The notes beneath the pieces are model-generated. The model was not told the DNA's origin, did no database searches, and saw only the letters and a list, made by a program, of their open reading frames with translations. Both the position numbers and the translations under genes were made by a program. From assembly GCA_016713085.1 (NCBI GenBank), contig JADJPV010000001.1, positions 1,178,001-1,242,000 on the forward strand: DNA of 64,000 nucleotides, in the 5' to 3' direction. Source of the DNA: Chitinophagaceae bacterium. GTDB taxonomy: Bacteria > Bacteroidota > Bacteroidia > Chitinophagales > Chitinophagaceae. Below, piece after piece: positions 18,553-27,267 of this stretch (position 1 is its first letter; each line of letters opens with the position of its first letter).

Positions 18553-20389
18553 GTGCCTGATATCATTCAATTATTGCCCGATCATATTGCTAACCAGATT
18601 GCAGCTGGCGAGGTAATTCAGCGACCCGCCAGTGCGGTGAAAGAATTACTGGAAAATGCTGTGGATGCAGGTGCAACCGAAATTCAACTCATCATTAATG
18701 ACGCAGGAAAACAACTGATCCAGGTGATTGATAATGGTGTGGGCATGAGTGAAACTGATGCAAGAATGGCATTTGAACGTCATGCCACTTCCAAGATCAG
18801 GGAAATTGATGATCTGTTCCGCATCAAAACCATGGGCTTTCGTGGTGAAGCACTGGCTTCCATTGCAGCTGTTGCACAGGTGGAGATCAAAACAAAAAAA
18901 AGCAACAGATACTACAGGCACTTTTATTGAAATTGAAAACAGTATTGTAATAAAACAGGAACCTGTTGCAACTGTCAATGGTACCAGCATTGCCATGAAG
19001 AATTTATTCTTCAACGTTCCTGCACGCAGAAATTTTCTGAAAAGCAATGCAGCCGAAATGCGGCATATAGTGGATGAGTTTATCCGTGTGAGCATGGCTT
19101 ATCCGGAGATTTTCTTTTCACTCTCAGCCAACGGACAGGAATTATTTCATTTAGAAAAAGGAACACTCAAGCAGCGCATTGTTCAGTTGCTCGGCAATCA
19201 ATACAATGCAAAATTAGTTTCAGTTGAAGAGCAGACTGATTACATGAACATCTTTGGTTTCATTGGTAAACCTGAAACAGCTAAGAAGACAAGAGGTGAT
19301 CAGTACTTTTTTGTAAACAAACGTTTTATTAAAAGTGCTTATCTCAATCATGCAGTAGCAGGTGCTTTCCAGGAAATGATTACGACAGATAGTTTCCCCA
19401 CTTATGTATTGTTCATTGATTTGGATCCTGCACAGGTGGATATCAACGTACATCCTACCAAGCAGGAAATAAAATTTGAAGACGAGAAGATCATCTATGC
19501 GTTTGTACAATCGGCAGTAAAACATGCATTGGCACAATTCAGTATAACGCCTACATTGGATTTTGATATTGATCCAACCATCCAGGGTTTGGATGCGGTG
19601 AGCAAGCCATTTACTGAACAGCAGAAATCACAGGTATCCTCCTCCTCTTTATATCAAACCTTCACGCAAAAACATGCTGCACATAAAATTGATCCGCAGC
19701 AGAAAAGTGAGTTGAAGCATTGGAACGAAAGAGTCGAAAGCCCTGAGTCGAAAGTCGTTAATCAGCAGTATGAAAGCCAGGGAATTCAATCATCTTTTGC
19801 CGGCAATCAAAGTCCACTCATTCCTGAACAGGATTTTACACAGCTGCACAATACCTACATTCTTGCATCTACTAATAAAGGCATGATGTTGATTCATCAG
19901 CAGAATGCACATGAACGTGTGTTGTATGAACGATATTTAACGGCTGTTGATGGAAAAGCTGTTGCTACACAAACAAGTTTATTCCCATCAACATTACAAC
20001 TATCACCACAGGATTCTATTTTATTGCAGGATCTGCTCACAGATTTACATCAGCTCGGTTATCATATTGAACCTTTCGGAAAAGACACTTTTGTAATACA
20101 GGGAACTCCAGCTGATATTGAACAGGGGAATGAAAGCATGGCCATTGAATTATTACTTGAACAGTTTAAACATTATACAAGCGAACTCAAATTTTCCAAA
20201 CGGGAAAAACTGATCCGTTCACTGGCAAGGCAGCACAGTATTAAACCCGGCCATTCACTTTCACAAAAAGAAATGAAACAGCTGGTGGAAGATTTATTTA
20301 ACTGTTCAACACCTAATGCAACTTCCAATGGTGTTCCGGTTTATATGGAACTGAAAAAAGAAGAGCTGGAAAAAATGTTTGGTCGATAA
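18553..20389 (+). CDS. mutL: DNA mismatch repair protein MutL (frameshifted)
   Basis: ATP-dependent mediator between MutS and downstream repair. The GHKL ATPase motifs are clear: ELLENAVDAGAT, DNGVGM and TMGFRGEALASIA; then NVPARRNFLKS, DLDPAQVDINVHPTKQEIKF and the C-terminal dimerisation/endonuclease region. The GTG start at 18553 follows an AGGAGG ribosome site. The frame breaks in an A8 run (18894-18901); removing one A gives KTKKATDTTGTFIEIENS and about 611 aa, so a sequence error is likely. In the C-terminal metal motif, usually DQHAxxER.xYE, the text is HQQNAHERVLYERY with His in the Asp position, so nicking activity is uncertain. Confidence 0.93.
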
Positions 20390-20394
20390 CCGTA

Positions 20395-20423
20395 CAAAAA
20401 AAGGGCATCATTACGATGCCCTT
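20395..20423 (-). terminator. Terminator for the PKD-protein gene
   Basis: A perfect 9-bp stem (AAGGGCATC / GATGCCCTT) with loop ATTAC. On the minus strand it is followed by a T7 run (A-run 20396-20402 on plus). It sits between the convergent mutL and PKD genes; no T-run follows on the plus strand. Confidence 0.75.
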
Positions 20424-20445
20424 CACTATAAACAAATATCCCGTC

Positions 20446-22314
20446 TTAATTTATTTTCTGAAACCGTCCGGTACAAACCCGGTTACCGATTTTTACTTCC
20501 AGTGTATAATAACCTGTTGGAAGTGTTCCTGTTGGTATAGCAAATGCATTGATACCGGCAGTTGCATTCAAATAAAACACTGCTTTTCTTACCCCGGTTA
20601 TATCAATGATGGAAGCAATTACCACCTGCGGAGTTTCAACCTGTACTTTGAAATTAGCCGTTGTGGTTACAGGGTTTGGCATGATCTGCAACGTACATAC
20701 AGAAGGAACCTGCTGAATACGGATTGCTTCACAGTATTCTTTTACACAACCATTCACGGTAATTGCACGCAAACATACTTTGTACCATCCTGTATCCTGA
20801 AATGTATAAGTTGGATCAACTGCATTGATAATTACAGGAACGGTGCTGTTGCTTTTATAAATTGTCCAGTACTGTGAAAGAATTGGCTGATTGCTGACAG
20901 CTTTAAATTTAATTACATTGCCCGCAGAGTTGAGACGCTGGTATTCATATTTTACAAAAGTCTGCTCACAACTCAATTGACCAACCACTATTTCTTTACA
21001 GGTTGTGAATGCACAATTATCACCACGGTATACAGTTAAGCAAACATTGTAACGGCCCGGGCGATCATATTTGTGTTTTGCATTGGGACCAATCGCTCCT
21101 GTACCATCACCAAAGGTCCAGGTATATTTTAATGTTGAGTTATTGAACTCTGCATTGAATACAAATGTGTTTGGTTCTGCACTGATCCGTTCAATCTTAA
21201 ACAGGCTCAGCTGTTCGCAACCAACTGGTGCAGGAATAACCACTTCTTTACAAACTTCTTTTACGCAACCTGCGAAGAATTCAATCCTCATACAAACTTT
21301 GTAAGTACCAGGTTGCTGATACTGGTGGAATGGACTGTATTCAGTACTTGAAGTACCATCGCCAAAACTCCACTTAATACTTAAAGGCATTACAGTAAGT
21401 ACAGAAGGTAATGGGCAGAATTTTACACCCCGCATTGGAAGAACACTGTCAAGTACCCATGTAAAGCCAGCTTCCATATCACAGCTTCTTACTACAACCT
21501 GCTTACAGATTTCTTTCACACAGTTTGGACTGAGTTCAACCCTGATACAAACATTGTAAACTCCTGCTTTTGTATAAGTATGTGTTGGATTCCAGTCGGC
21601 ACTTGAAGTACCATCACCAAAACTCCATTTAATTTTCGCAGTGGCGCTTGTTACAGCAGTTTGATTGGTGAACTTTATTGTCAAAGGATTTGCCGCATCA
21701 GCTGTCCAGCTGAAGTAAGGTTGAAAATCACAGGCTGGCGGAACTGTAACAATGCTGCAGTATGTTTTTTCACAGTTGGCATTGGCATAACGTATGGTTA
21801 AACAAACATTATACTGGCCGGGTGCTGTATAAAGATGAACAGGATTTTTTTCAGAGGATGAAGTACCATCACCAAAACTCCATTTATAAAGAATTACAGT
21901 TGGAGGAGCATTGGGCTGAGAGTAATTCATGAAAATGATCTTTGCCGGATTTGAAGAATCTCTTCTCCATTCAAACTTCGGTTGAAGCAGATCACATGAA
22001 GCAGCAATGGTAATTTCCTTTACTGCTGAATCGTAACAGTTTCTTGCTGTATCCTTAATATAATGCACCACACGGTAAGTGCCCGGCAACTGATAGGTAT
22101 GCACCGGGTTGGCTGCATCAGATAATGATCCATCACCAAAATGCCAGCTGTGGAATAAGGGGTAACTGGTTGTGTTGATGGAATAAAACTTAACTGTGCT
22201 CCCGTTAATCGTCAGCTGAAAATTTGCTTTACCGGCGCAGGGATCGTTTTGTGCTTTCGCTGCTGTTATGAATAAACAAAACAGAGCCATGAAAGAGTAA
22301 ATAAACTTCTTCAT
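20446..22314 (-). CDS. Secreted PKD-repeat protein with C-terminal T9SS sorting-like domain
   Basis: 622 aa: signal peptide (MKKFIYSFMALFCLFITAAKA), then about five to six PKD-type beta-sandwich repeats, each with a WSFGDGTSS-type core and a HxYxxPGxYxVC strand (for example HTYQLPGTYRVV, HLYTAPGQYNVC). Each repeat carries a regularly placed CxKE/CxxxxC cysteine pair. The C-terminus (LQIMPNPVTTTANFKV ... GYYTLEVKIGNRVCTGRFQKI) matches the general form of type-A T9SS sorting domains (PNP motif, beta-rich, terminal Lys). It is therefore probably exported through the type IX system and displayed or released. No enzymatic domain is visible; adhesion or extracellular scaffolding is an inference. 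Confidence 0.85.
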   Translation of the reverse strand: MKKFIYSFMALFCLFITAAKAQNDPCAGKANFQLTINGSTVKFYSINTTSYPLFHSWHFGDGSLSDAANPVHTYQLPGTYRVVHYIKDTARNCYDSAVKEITIAASCDLLQPKFEWRRDSSNPAKIIFMNYSQPNAPPTVILYKWSFGDGTSSSEKNPVHLYTAPGQYNVCLTIRYANANCEKTYCSIVTVPPACDFQPYFSWTADAANPLTIKFTNQTAVTSATAKIKWSFGDGTSSADWNPTHTYTKAGVYNVCIRVELSPNCVKEICKQVVVRSCDMEAGFTWVLDSVLPMRGVKFCPLPSVLTVMPLSIKWSFGDGTSSTEYSPFHQYQQPGTYKVCMRIEFFAGCVKEVCKEVVIPAPVGCEQLSLFKIERISAEPNTFVFNAEFNNSTLKYTWTFGDGTGAIGPNAKHKYDRPGRYNVCLTVYRGDNCAFTTCKEIVVGQLSCEQTFVKYEYQRLNSAGNVIKFKAVSNQPILSQYWTIYKSNSTVPVIINAVDPTYTFQDTGWYKVCLRAITVNGCVKEYCEAIRIQQVPSVCTLQIMPNPVTTTANFKVQVETPQVVIASIIDITGVRKAVFYLNATAGINAFAIPTGTLPTGYYTLEVKIGNRVCTGRFQKIN

Positions 22315-22489
22315 AATAGAGTGGTTTAAAATCCGCCTGTGCGTAAAGCTTCGGCGGACAAGTTTGGATTATGTGTGCTGTCTTTTACGGATGAGATCCA
22401 GCAATCAGGATATTTTCAAAGGGTACTGTATATTAGTTCCCCCGGCAAAAAGAAATGCTGCCCGGCCTTTAAAATATTTTTTGAAAATC

Positions 22490-23923
22490 TTAGTTCTCTT
22501 TGCGAATTTTTTGCAGGAATTTTTCAACGGCCCTTCGAACAGCCGTGCCAGAAGTGTAGTGATTGTTCACCTGTACAGAAAAGATGAGCAGTTTGTTTTT
22601 TGAGGTGATAAGAAAACCGCTTAACGCTACATGTCCGCTTAAAGTGCCCGTTTTAGCGAAGATCAACCCGGTTTCATCTTTATAATAATTACGCAGGGTT
22701 CCTTCGTTACCGGTTGGCAGGAGCAGTTTCAACCGCTCTAACCCGAATTCATCTTTCATTTTACCCAGCAGCCATACAAAATCTTCGGGTGTAAATAAAT
22801 TATACCGGCTTAAGCCACTCCCATCCACCCATTTGGGTTTTTGAGGAAACCCATTCAGATCAGTTTTAAGTAATGTGTCAATCAGCTTCTGTTCGTCCAT
22901 ATACCCCAACAAAATATTACTGACCATCATCAGTGTTTGTTCAGCAAAGAAATTATCGCTCCGGTGCATCAGCGGCCTGAACATGGAATCGCTGGGTTGC
23001 GAATGGATGATTTGGAAATTGGTCCATCGACTCCGCTCAGGATTTTTGGAGATTTGATAATTGAATTCAGTAATCTCCTTATGCAAAGTATCTTTCAGTA
23101 ATTCAAGTGTTGCTTGAAGTCCATTGGTAACAAAAGGTACTTCCAGTTCCCGTTTCATTTCCTTTCCTTCGTGAATGGTATATACATTTTCTGTTCGTGG
23201 CCTGGTTACATCAAATGCTGCTGATTTCTTTGTTGAAAAGTTTGCATCCCAGTTAATTTCCGGATCGGTGAATACAGATAAGGAGGTATCATTCCCTGTT
23301 TCCTCTTTTTCAATACTGCGCTGCTGAATCCATTTAATAATATTTCCATATACCGGCACAGGGCTGCGTTCAACCATATACGAACCCAAATAATCATCCC
23401 AGGCCCAGCCATAACCTAACGCCTCAGCTTTCCAGTTACTGTTCGTGATGACCATTGTTTTATTCTGCTGTTTCAGAAAATCAATGACAGGGTTTTGTTT
23501 ATAGTCAGGGTGCAGCAAAGTAGGATCTCCTGTTGGTTGCAGAAACAATGTATCTTTCTGTTCGGTATACTTTAATCCAATAAGGCTGTCGCCCAGATAT
23601 TTCAAACCAGCATACAATGTTGGAAGCTTGATATTACTGGCCGGTACAAAATATTTATTACTGTTATGCTGATACAGGAACTGCTTCTTTTCAACATCAT
23701 AAACAGCAACCCCCACAAATGCATTGTTGAATGCAGAATCATTCAGCAGGTTTTTCTTTAATTCTTTCGACAGCTTTTGCTGGGTGGAGCAGGAGGAAAG
23801 AAAGAGGAAAAAAGTAAGAAGTAAGAGGTAAGAAGTATAAAGGCCTCTGTGCAAAAAAGATTTGACAGCATAACCACCAGCCCTTAAAATTTTAATCTTA
23901 ACCCCTGTACTTTTTTGTTCCAT
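22490..23923 (-). CDS. dacB: D-alanyl-D-alanine carboxypeptidase/endopeptidase (PBP4, DacB family)
   Basis: Class C low-molecular-mass penicillin-binding protein trimming or cleaving peptidoglycan cross-links in the periplasm. The three active-site motifs are present: SxxK in PASNIKLPT, SxN in DGSGLSRYN, and KTG in FAKTGTLSGH. The N-terminal membrane segment ends in a lipobox-like LFLSSCS, so it may be a lipoprotein. I chose the ATG at 23923 (MEQKSTG, about 477 aa) because a -7 box lies directly upstream at 23928-23935; a five-codon extension from 23938 would overlap that box. Divergent from the K+ channel gene. Confidence 0.93.
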   Translation of the reverse strand: MEQKSTGVKIKILRAGGYAVKSFLHRGLYTSYLLLLTFFLFLSSCSTQQKLSKELKKNLLNDSAFNNAFVGVAVYDVEKKQFLYQHNSNKYFVPASNIKLPTLYAGLKYLGDSLIGLKYTEQKDTLFLQPTGDPTLLHPDYKQNPVIDFLKQQNKTMVITNSNWKAEALGYGWAWDDYLGSYMVERSPVPVYGNIIKWIQQRSIEKEETGNDTSLSVFTDPEINWDANFSTKKSAAFDVTRPRTENVYTIHEGKEMKRELEVPFVTNGLQATLELLKDTLHKEITEFNYQISKNPERSRWTNFQIIHSQPSDSMFRPLMHRSDNFFAEQTLMMVSNILLGYMDEQKLIDTLLKTDLNGFPQKPKWVDGSGLSRYNLFTPEDFVWLLGKMKDEFGLERLKLLLPTGNEGTLRNYYKDETGLIFAKTGTLSGHVALSGFLITSKNKLLIFSVQVNNHYTSGTAVRRAVEKFLQKIRKEN

Positions 23924-23927
23924 GCAA

Positions 23928-23935
23928 TAAATATA
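23928..23935 (-). promoter_or_regulatory. -7 box abutting the dacB start (leaderless geometry)
   Basis: TATATTTA on the minus strand (TAnnTTTG with one mismatch), ending 4 nt before the dacB ATG. It supports the 23923 start. Confidence 0.45.
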
Positions 23936-23977
23936 CAAGTTTCTTTCACTTCACTTTGCCATCCATTGCTAACTGCG

Positions 23978-23985
23978 TAATTTTA
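23978..23985 (+). promoter_or_regulatory. -7 box abutting the K+ channel start (leaderless geometry)
   Basis: TAATTTTA (one mismatch from TAnnTTTG), ending 3 nt before the ATG at 23989. It makes the alternative TTG start at 23956 unlikely. Confidence 0.45.
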
Positions 23986-23988
23986 GAT

Positions 23989-24981
23989 ATGTACTGGCTG
24001 AAACGATTGAACTATTTTAAAGGCTTACTGGTTCCGCTCAGTTTATTTTTTATTCTTATCCTTATTGGTACTGCTGGTTATATGATCATTGAAGGGTATT
24101 CTTTTCTTGATGCCCTGTATATGACAGTAATAACAATCGGTACAGTTGGCTATATGGAAGTGGAGCCTTTATCAACTGCCGGAAGAGTATTTACCATTCT
24201 TATTATTATTGTTAATATCGGTGCCTTCACCTTCTTTGTTACTTTCCTTACCCGCTATTTACTCGACGGGGAATTTATTCGTCAATATAAACACTTGAAA
24301 ATGGACAACGCCATTCACAATCTGAATAATCATGTCATTGTTTGCGGATTTGGCCGTAATGGAACTGAATGTGCACAGGTACTGCATGACAATCACATCC
24401 CTTTTGTGGTTCTTGAAGAAAAACATGATCTGCCGTTAACCCTTCCGTTTACTGTACACCATTTTGTTAAAGGAGATGCAACAAGAGATGAGGTATTGAA
24501 AGAAGCCGGTATTGAACGGGCACGGGCCATTATTGCCACCATGCCGGTTGATGCTGATAATTTATTTATGGTGTTAACGGCAAGACAGTTAAATCCAAAC
24601 ATCGTTATCATCAGCGGTGCATCACAGGACAGCAGTGTAAATAAACTACGTGTTGCAGGGGCCAACAATGTAATTATGCCCGATAAAATTGGAGGCGCCC
24701 ACATGGCTACAATGGTATTGATCCCAGATGTAGCGGAACTTCTTTCACTCATGGGGACAAGAAATACAATAGAGTTTAAAGTGGAAGAAATTATTGCAAA
24801 CAATGCTACTTCACTTGGAGACCTGGACCTCTGGAAAAATTGCGGATGCACCTTACTGGGCATTAAAAATAAAAACAACTATACACTCAATCCGCAACCT
24901 GATTATTTTATTAATGAAGGTGAGCGCCTGATCATCATGGGCAGTGAATACCAGATCAGGAAAGCAAAAGAACTGGTTTAA
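23989..24981 (+). CDS. Two-TM potassium channel with RCK (TrkA-N/TrkA-C) domains
   Basis: Inner-membrane cation channel of about 330 aa. Layout: TM1 (LVPLSLFFILILIGTAGYMII), a pore loop ALYMTVITIGTVGYMEV, TM2 (FTILIIIVNIGAFTFFVTFL), then a Rossmann RCK-N domain with the nucleotide loop VIVCGFGRNG and a TrkA-C-like tail. The filter reads TVGYM rather than the canonical TVGYGD, as in many RCK channels with ...GTVGYxEV; K+ selectivity is therefore likely but not certain. Divergent from dacB, with a 65-nt shared intergenic region carrying both -7 boxes. Confidence 0.9.
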   Translation: MYWLKRLNYFKGLLVPLSLFFILILIGTAGYMIIEGYSFLDALYMTVITIGTVGYMEVEPLSTAGRVFTILIIIVNIGAFTFFVTFLTRYLLDGEFIRQYKHLKMDNAIHNLNNHVIVCGFGRNGTECAQVLHDNHIPFVVLEEKHDLPLTLPFTVHHFVKGDATRDEVLKEAGIERARAIIATMPVDADNLFMVLTARQLNPNIVIISGASQDSSVNKLRVAGANNVIMPDKIGGAHMATMVLIPDVAELLSLMGTRNTIEFKVEEIIANNATSLGDLDLWKNCGCTLLGIKNKNNYTLNPQPDYFINEGERLIIMGSEYQIRKAKELV

Positions 24982-25011
24982 TTTTGAAAAGAATTCATAT
25001 ATAATTTGTTC

Positions 25012-25461
25012 ATGACGTTTAAAGAAAAAATATTTCAGCAGTATGTTCTGCATGTGCATGATAAAATAATCCTGTTGCAAAAAACGTTGCATGATCTCAC
25101 TGACAGTGCAGCTGATGAAACAAAAAGTACAGCAGGCGATAAACATGAAACGGCTTTAGCCATGCTCCAAATTGAACAGGAAAACAGCAGCAGGCAACTT
25201 AGTGAAGCTTTGAAACAAAAAGCAGTGCTGGAAAAAATTGACTCTTCACTTCATCCGGAACAGGTTGTTAGTGGAAGCCTGGTAAAAACGAACAAAGGAT
25301 ATTTTTTTATCTGTCTTGGTCTTGGAAAAATAACAGTGGATGAACAGTTAATCATTGCATTATCACCTGAATCTCCATTGGGCAAACAATTGATGCATGT
25401 AAAGCAGGGCGATTCAATTGAATTTAACGGAACCGGTTATATTATTGAAGAAGTAGTATAA
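25012..25461 (+). CDS. GreA/GreB C-terminal-domain-like protein
   Basis: About 149 aa. The N-terminal half is a charged, probably coiled helix (TFKEKIFQQYVLHVHDKIILLQ ... ETALAMLQIEQENSSRQL) and the C-terminal half is a beta-rich GreA-like FKBP fold (GSLVKTNKGYFFICLGLG ... SPLGKQLMHVKQGDSIEFNG). It looks like a stand-alone relative of the Gre transcript-cleavage factors found in Bacteroidota. The acidic tip residues needed for cleavage by GreA are not evident, so a role on RNA polymerase is a guess. Such proteins are sometimes mislabelled as 3-oxoacyl-ACP synthase. I chose the ATG at 25012; an in-frame start lies two codons upstream. Confidence 0.65.
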   Translation: MTFKEKIFQQYVLHVHDKIILLQKTLHDLTDSAADETKSTAGDKHETALAMLQIEQENSSRQLSEALKQKAVLEKIDSSLHPEQVVSGSLVKTNKGYFFICLGLGKITVDEQLIIALSPESPLGKQLMHVKQGDSIEFNGTGYIIEEVV

Positions 25462-25486
25462 AAGTTAAATACAGTTCGAAAATTAA

Positions 25487-25984
25487 TTACTCTGTAATTC
25501 TTAACCCGTAGTTTGAATTTTTTTCATCAATCACATAGGTACTCGTCCATTTGTCGTGCCAGGGAAAGCTTGGTGTACCTAAAGCTGAGAATGCTTCAAA
25601 AGGAACCATTCGACTTAATCCACGCATCAAAGCTGTTTGTATGGTTATGGGCGTTCCGTCCTGATTTACTGCTCTTGTTCCGGTAATTAATTTACCTAAT
25701 GATTTCCCCCTGAACAATGCTTCACAGGCAAACATGAAGAATCCGTACAGTATCATAGTTATCAATCTGTCAATAATATTAAAGCCGATACTGCTGTCAT
25801 CAATCCACGAAAAAGCTTCCGGGTATGAAGACGCAAGAGCATAAGTACCGCCAACTACAATCAAAATAAATAATACCCTATCAATAAGGAAATTTACAAA
25901 ACGCTTGTCCGTGCTTGCCTGTACGAGTTGATATTGCATATCAGTCAGTAAGTCGGAGCCTGAGTGTTGTTGATTACTTTCCAT
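25487..25984 (-). CDS. RDD-family membrane protein
   Basis: 165 aa. The RDD signature is seen at the first membrane helix (KRFVNFLIDRVLFILIVVGGTY), followed by a second helix pair (DRLITMILYGFFMFACEALF) and the family's GKLITGTRAVNQDGTP motif. RDD proteins are small multi-pass inner-membrane proteins, some linked to Na+/H+ antiport or compatible-solute transport; function here is unknown. It is convergent with the GreA-like gene and 19 nt downstream of the arginase-fold gene on the same strand. Confidence 0.85.
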   Translation of the reverse strand: MESNQQHSGSDLLTDMQYQLVQASTDKRFVNFLIDRVLFILIVVGGTYALASSYPEAFSWIDDSSIGFNIIDRLITMILYGFFMFACEALFRGKSLGKLITGTRAVNQDGTPITIQTALMRGLSRMVPFEAFSALGTPSFPWHDKWTSTYVIDEKNSNYGLRITE

Positions 25985-26003
25985 TTTTATAGTTTCCGGA
26001 TGA

Positions 26004-27140
26004 TTAATCTCTTTCCTGTGCCCTCAACCAGCGTTCAGGTATTTCACTGTGGATGGCCAGCTGGTAATCTGTTCCGCTGCAGGCAATAAATTTCTGGTTG
26101 GGTAACTGCATCCACCATCTTCCTGTTTTTTTACTTTGCAGAAAAACCGTATCTGTTTCAGAAATGGTTGTATGATATTCTGTAAACTGGTGCCTGTCTT
26201 TAATAGCCGCTTCCGTTTTTGATTTGCTTTTGCCATCAATAAAATACCAGATCATCTGTGCAGCCTGTATGGCAGTCAGTTCATACAGGTCATTCTTTGC
26301 ATTGTACCCGTAAATACCAAGGGTACTTAAATTTTCACTCAACCCGGCAAAACGTGTAAGCGTACACATATCTTCACCGCTTAAACCATTCGGAGTTGTT
26401 CTGTTGGCAGGAGCATAAGCATGTGCCATTGCTGCCATATCAATACTGAGCATATTCGAACTGCGGATTACCGGTTCCATTTCTTCCAGTGCATCTTTTA
26501 CCACACCTACACGGAAACAATCGAAACGTAGCCGATCCATTGTCTGCAGAATATTGGGATGTACAAAATAACTCTGGAAACCGATATGATTATAATGACG
26601 GATAAAATTCGGTTCACCCGTGAGCATTTCCATTAAGAAATTTTCACTTCTTAATCTTGTTTCCATATTCAGGTTTATAAATGCATCTACACAACTTGCT
26701 TCAATGATCTGCTCCTGCTGAACATAAGCCCCATACTGTGCAAGGGTTAAATCATGACTGCCTCCTAAAATAACCACTGTTTTTTTTGCAGCAATCATTT
26801 CAGCTATCACCGCTTTGGCGGCTGCATAAGTATCGTTTAAAGAAGCACCTGAATTAATATTTCCTATATCAGCAATCTGCACATCGGGATGCCAGTTGTA
26901 CAGCCGGTAGATATTTTTACGGATGAGGTCGGGAGCTGCTCCATTCGAAACACCATTACCCGTTCCCCGTTCTTCGGTAATTCCCAAAAAAACAATATCA
27001 GCCAGTTCAAGATCAGGAAAGGAAGAGGCATAACTTTTTATATGAGATCCCAGTTGTGCATTATTCAACTCATCATCGCCCAGAATAACGGGTAAATCAA
27101 GAGGTTGCAGAAAGTCTTTAATCAGCATTGAATCATTCAT
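26004..27140 (-). CDS. Arginase/formimidoylglutamase-fold protein with degenerate metal site
   Basis: About 378 aa with the ureohydrolase fold: GTGNGVSNGAAPDLIRKNIY, VILGGSHDLTLAQYGAY, and LSIDMAAMAHAYAPANRTTPNG, where functional family members have GGxHS, DAHxD and SxDxDxxDP. Here the DAHxD position reads INLNMETR and the last motif keeps only the first Asp. Most Mn2+ ligands are therefore absent, so hydrolysis of formimidoylglutamate or arginine is doubtful. Bacteroidota carry such divergent homologues, usually annotated formimidoylglutamase. I chose the ATG at 27140; the longer start at 27161 overlaps the -7 box at 27159-27166. No other histidine-degradation gene is nearby. Confidence 0.8.
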   Translation of the reverse strand: MNDSMLIKDFLQPLDLPVILGDDELNNAQLGSHIKSYASSFPDLELADIVFLGITEERGTGNGVSNGAAPDLIRKNIYRLYNWHPDVQIADIGNINSGASLNDTYAAAKAVIAEMIAAKKTVVILGGSHDLTLAQYGAYVQQEQIIEASCVDAFINLNMETRLRSENFLMEMLTGEPNFIRHYNHIGFQSYFVHPNILQTMDRLRFDCFRVGVVKDALEEMEPVIRSSNMLSIDMAAMAHAYAPANRTTPNGLSGEDMCTLTRFAGLSENLSTLGIYGYNAKNDLYELTAIQAAQMIWYFIDGKSKSKTEAAIKDRHQFTEYHTTISETDTVFLQSKKTGRWWMQLPNQKFIACSGTDYQLAIHSEIPERWLRAQERD

Positions 27141-27158
27141 GTAGTTCCGTTTCGGTGG

Positions 27159-27166
27159 CAAACATA
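27159..27166 (-). promoter_or_regulatory. Predicted -7 box of the arginase-fold gene
   Basis: TATGTTTG on the minus strand, an exact TAnnTTTG match, 18 nt before the ATG at 27140. It argues against the upstream start. Confidence 0.55.
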
Positions 27167-27173
27167 ATAAAAG

Positions 27174-27245
27174 ATGGCCGATGATAGTTGACTGATGGCC
27201 GTATTAGTTTCTTTCTGCCATCGGCCATCGGTATACTGCCATCAG
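27174..27245. repeat. Interleaved inverted repeats between the arginase-fold gene and pheS
   Basis: ATGGCCGATG (27174-27183) pairs with CATCGGCCAT (27219-27228), and CTGATGGC (27192-27199) pairs with GCCATCAG (27238-27245). The order A-B-A'-B' is interleaved, and the shared GATGGCCG core lets A and B compete for A'. It lies directly upstream of the pheS -7 box, so it could be an operator or an ordinary repeat element. Confidence 0.6.
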
Positions 27246-27255
27246 GGCGAACCCT

Positions 27256-27263
27256 TATCTTTG
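27256..27263 (+). promoter_or_regulatory. -7 box abutting the pheS start (leaderless geometry)
   Basis: TATCTTTG, an exact TAnnTTTG match, ending 4 nt before the pheS ATG at 27268. The transcript would start at or within a few nt of the start codon. Confidence 0.6.
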
Positions 27264-27267
27264 CGGC

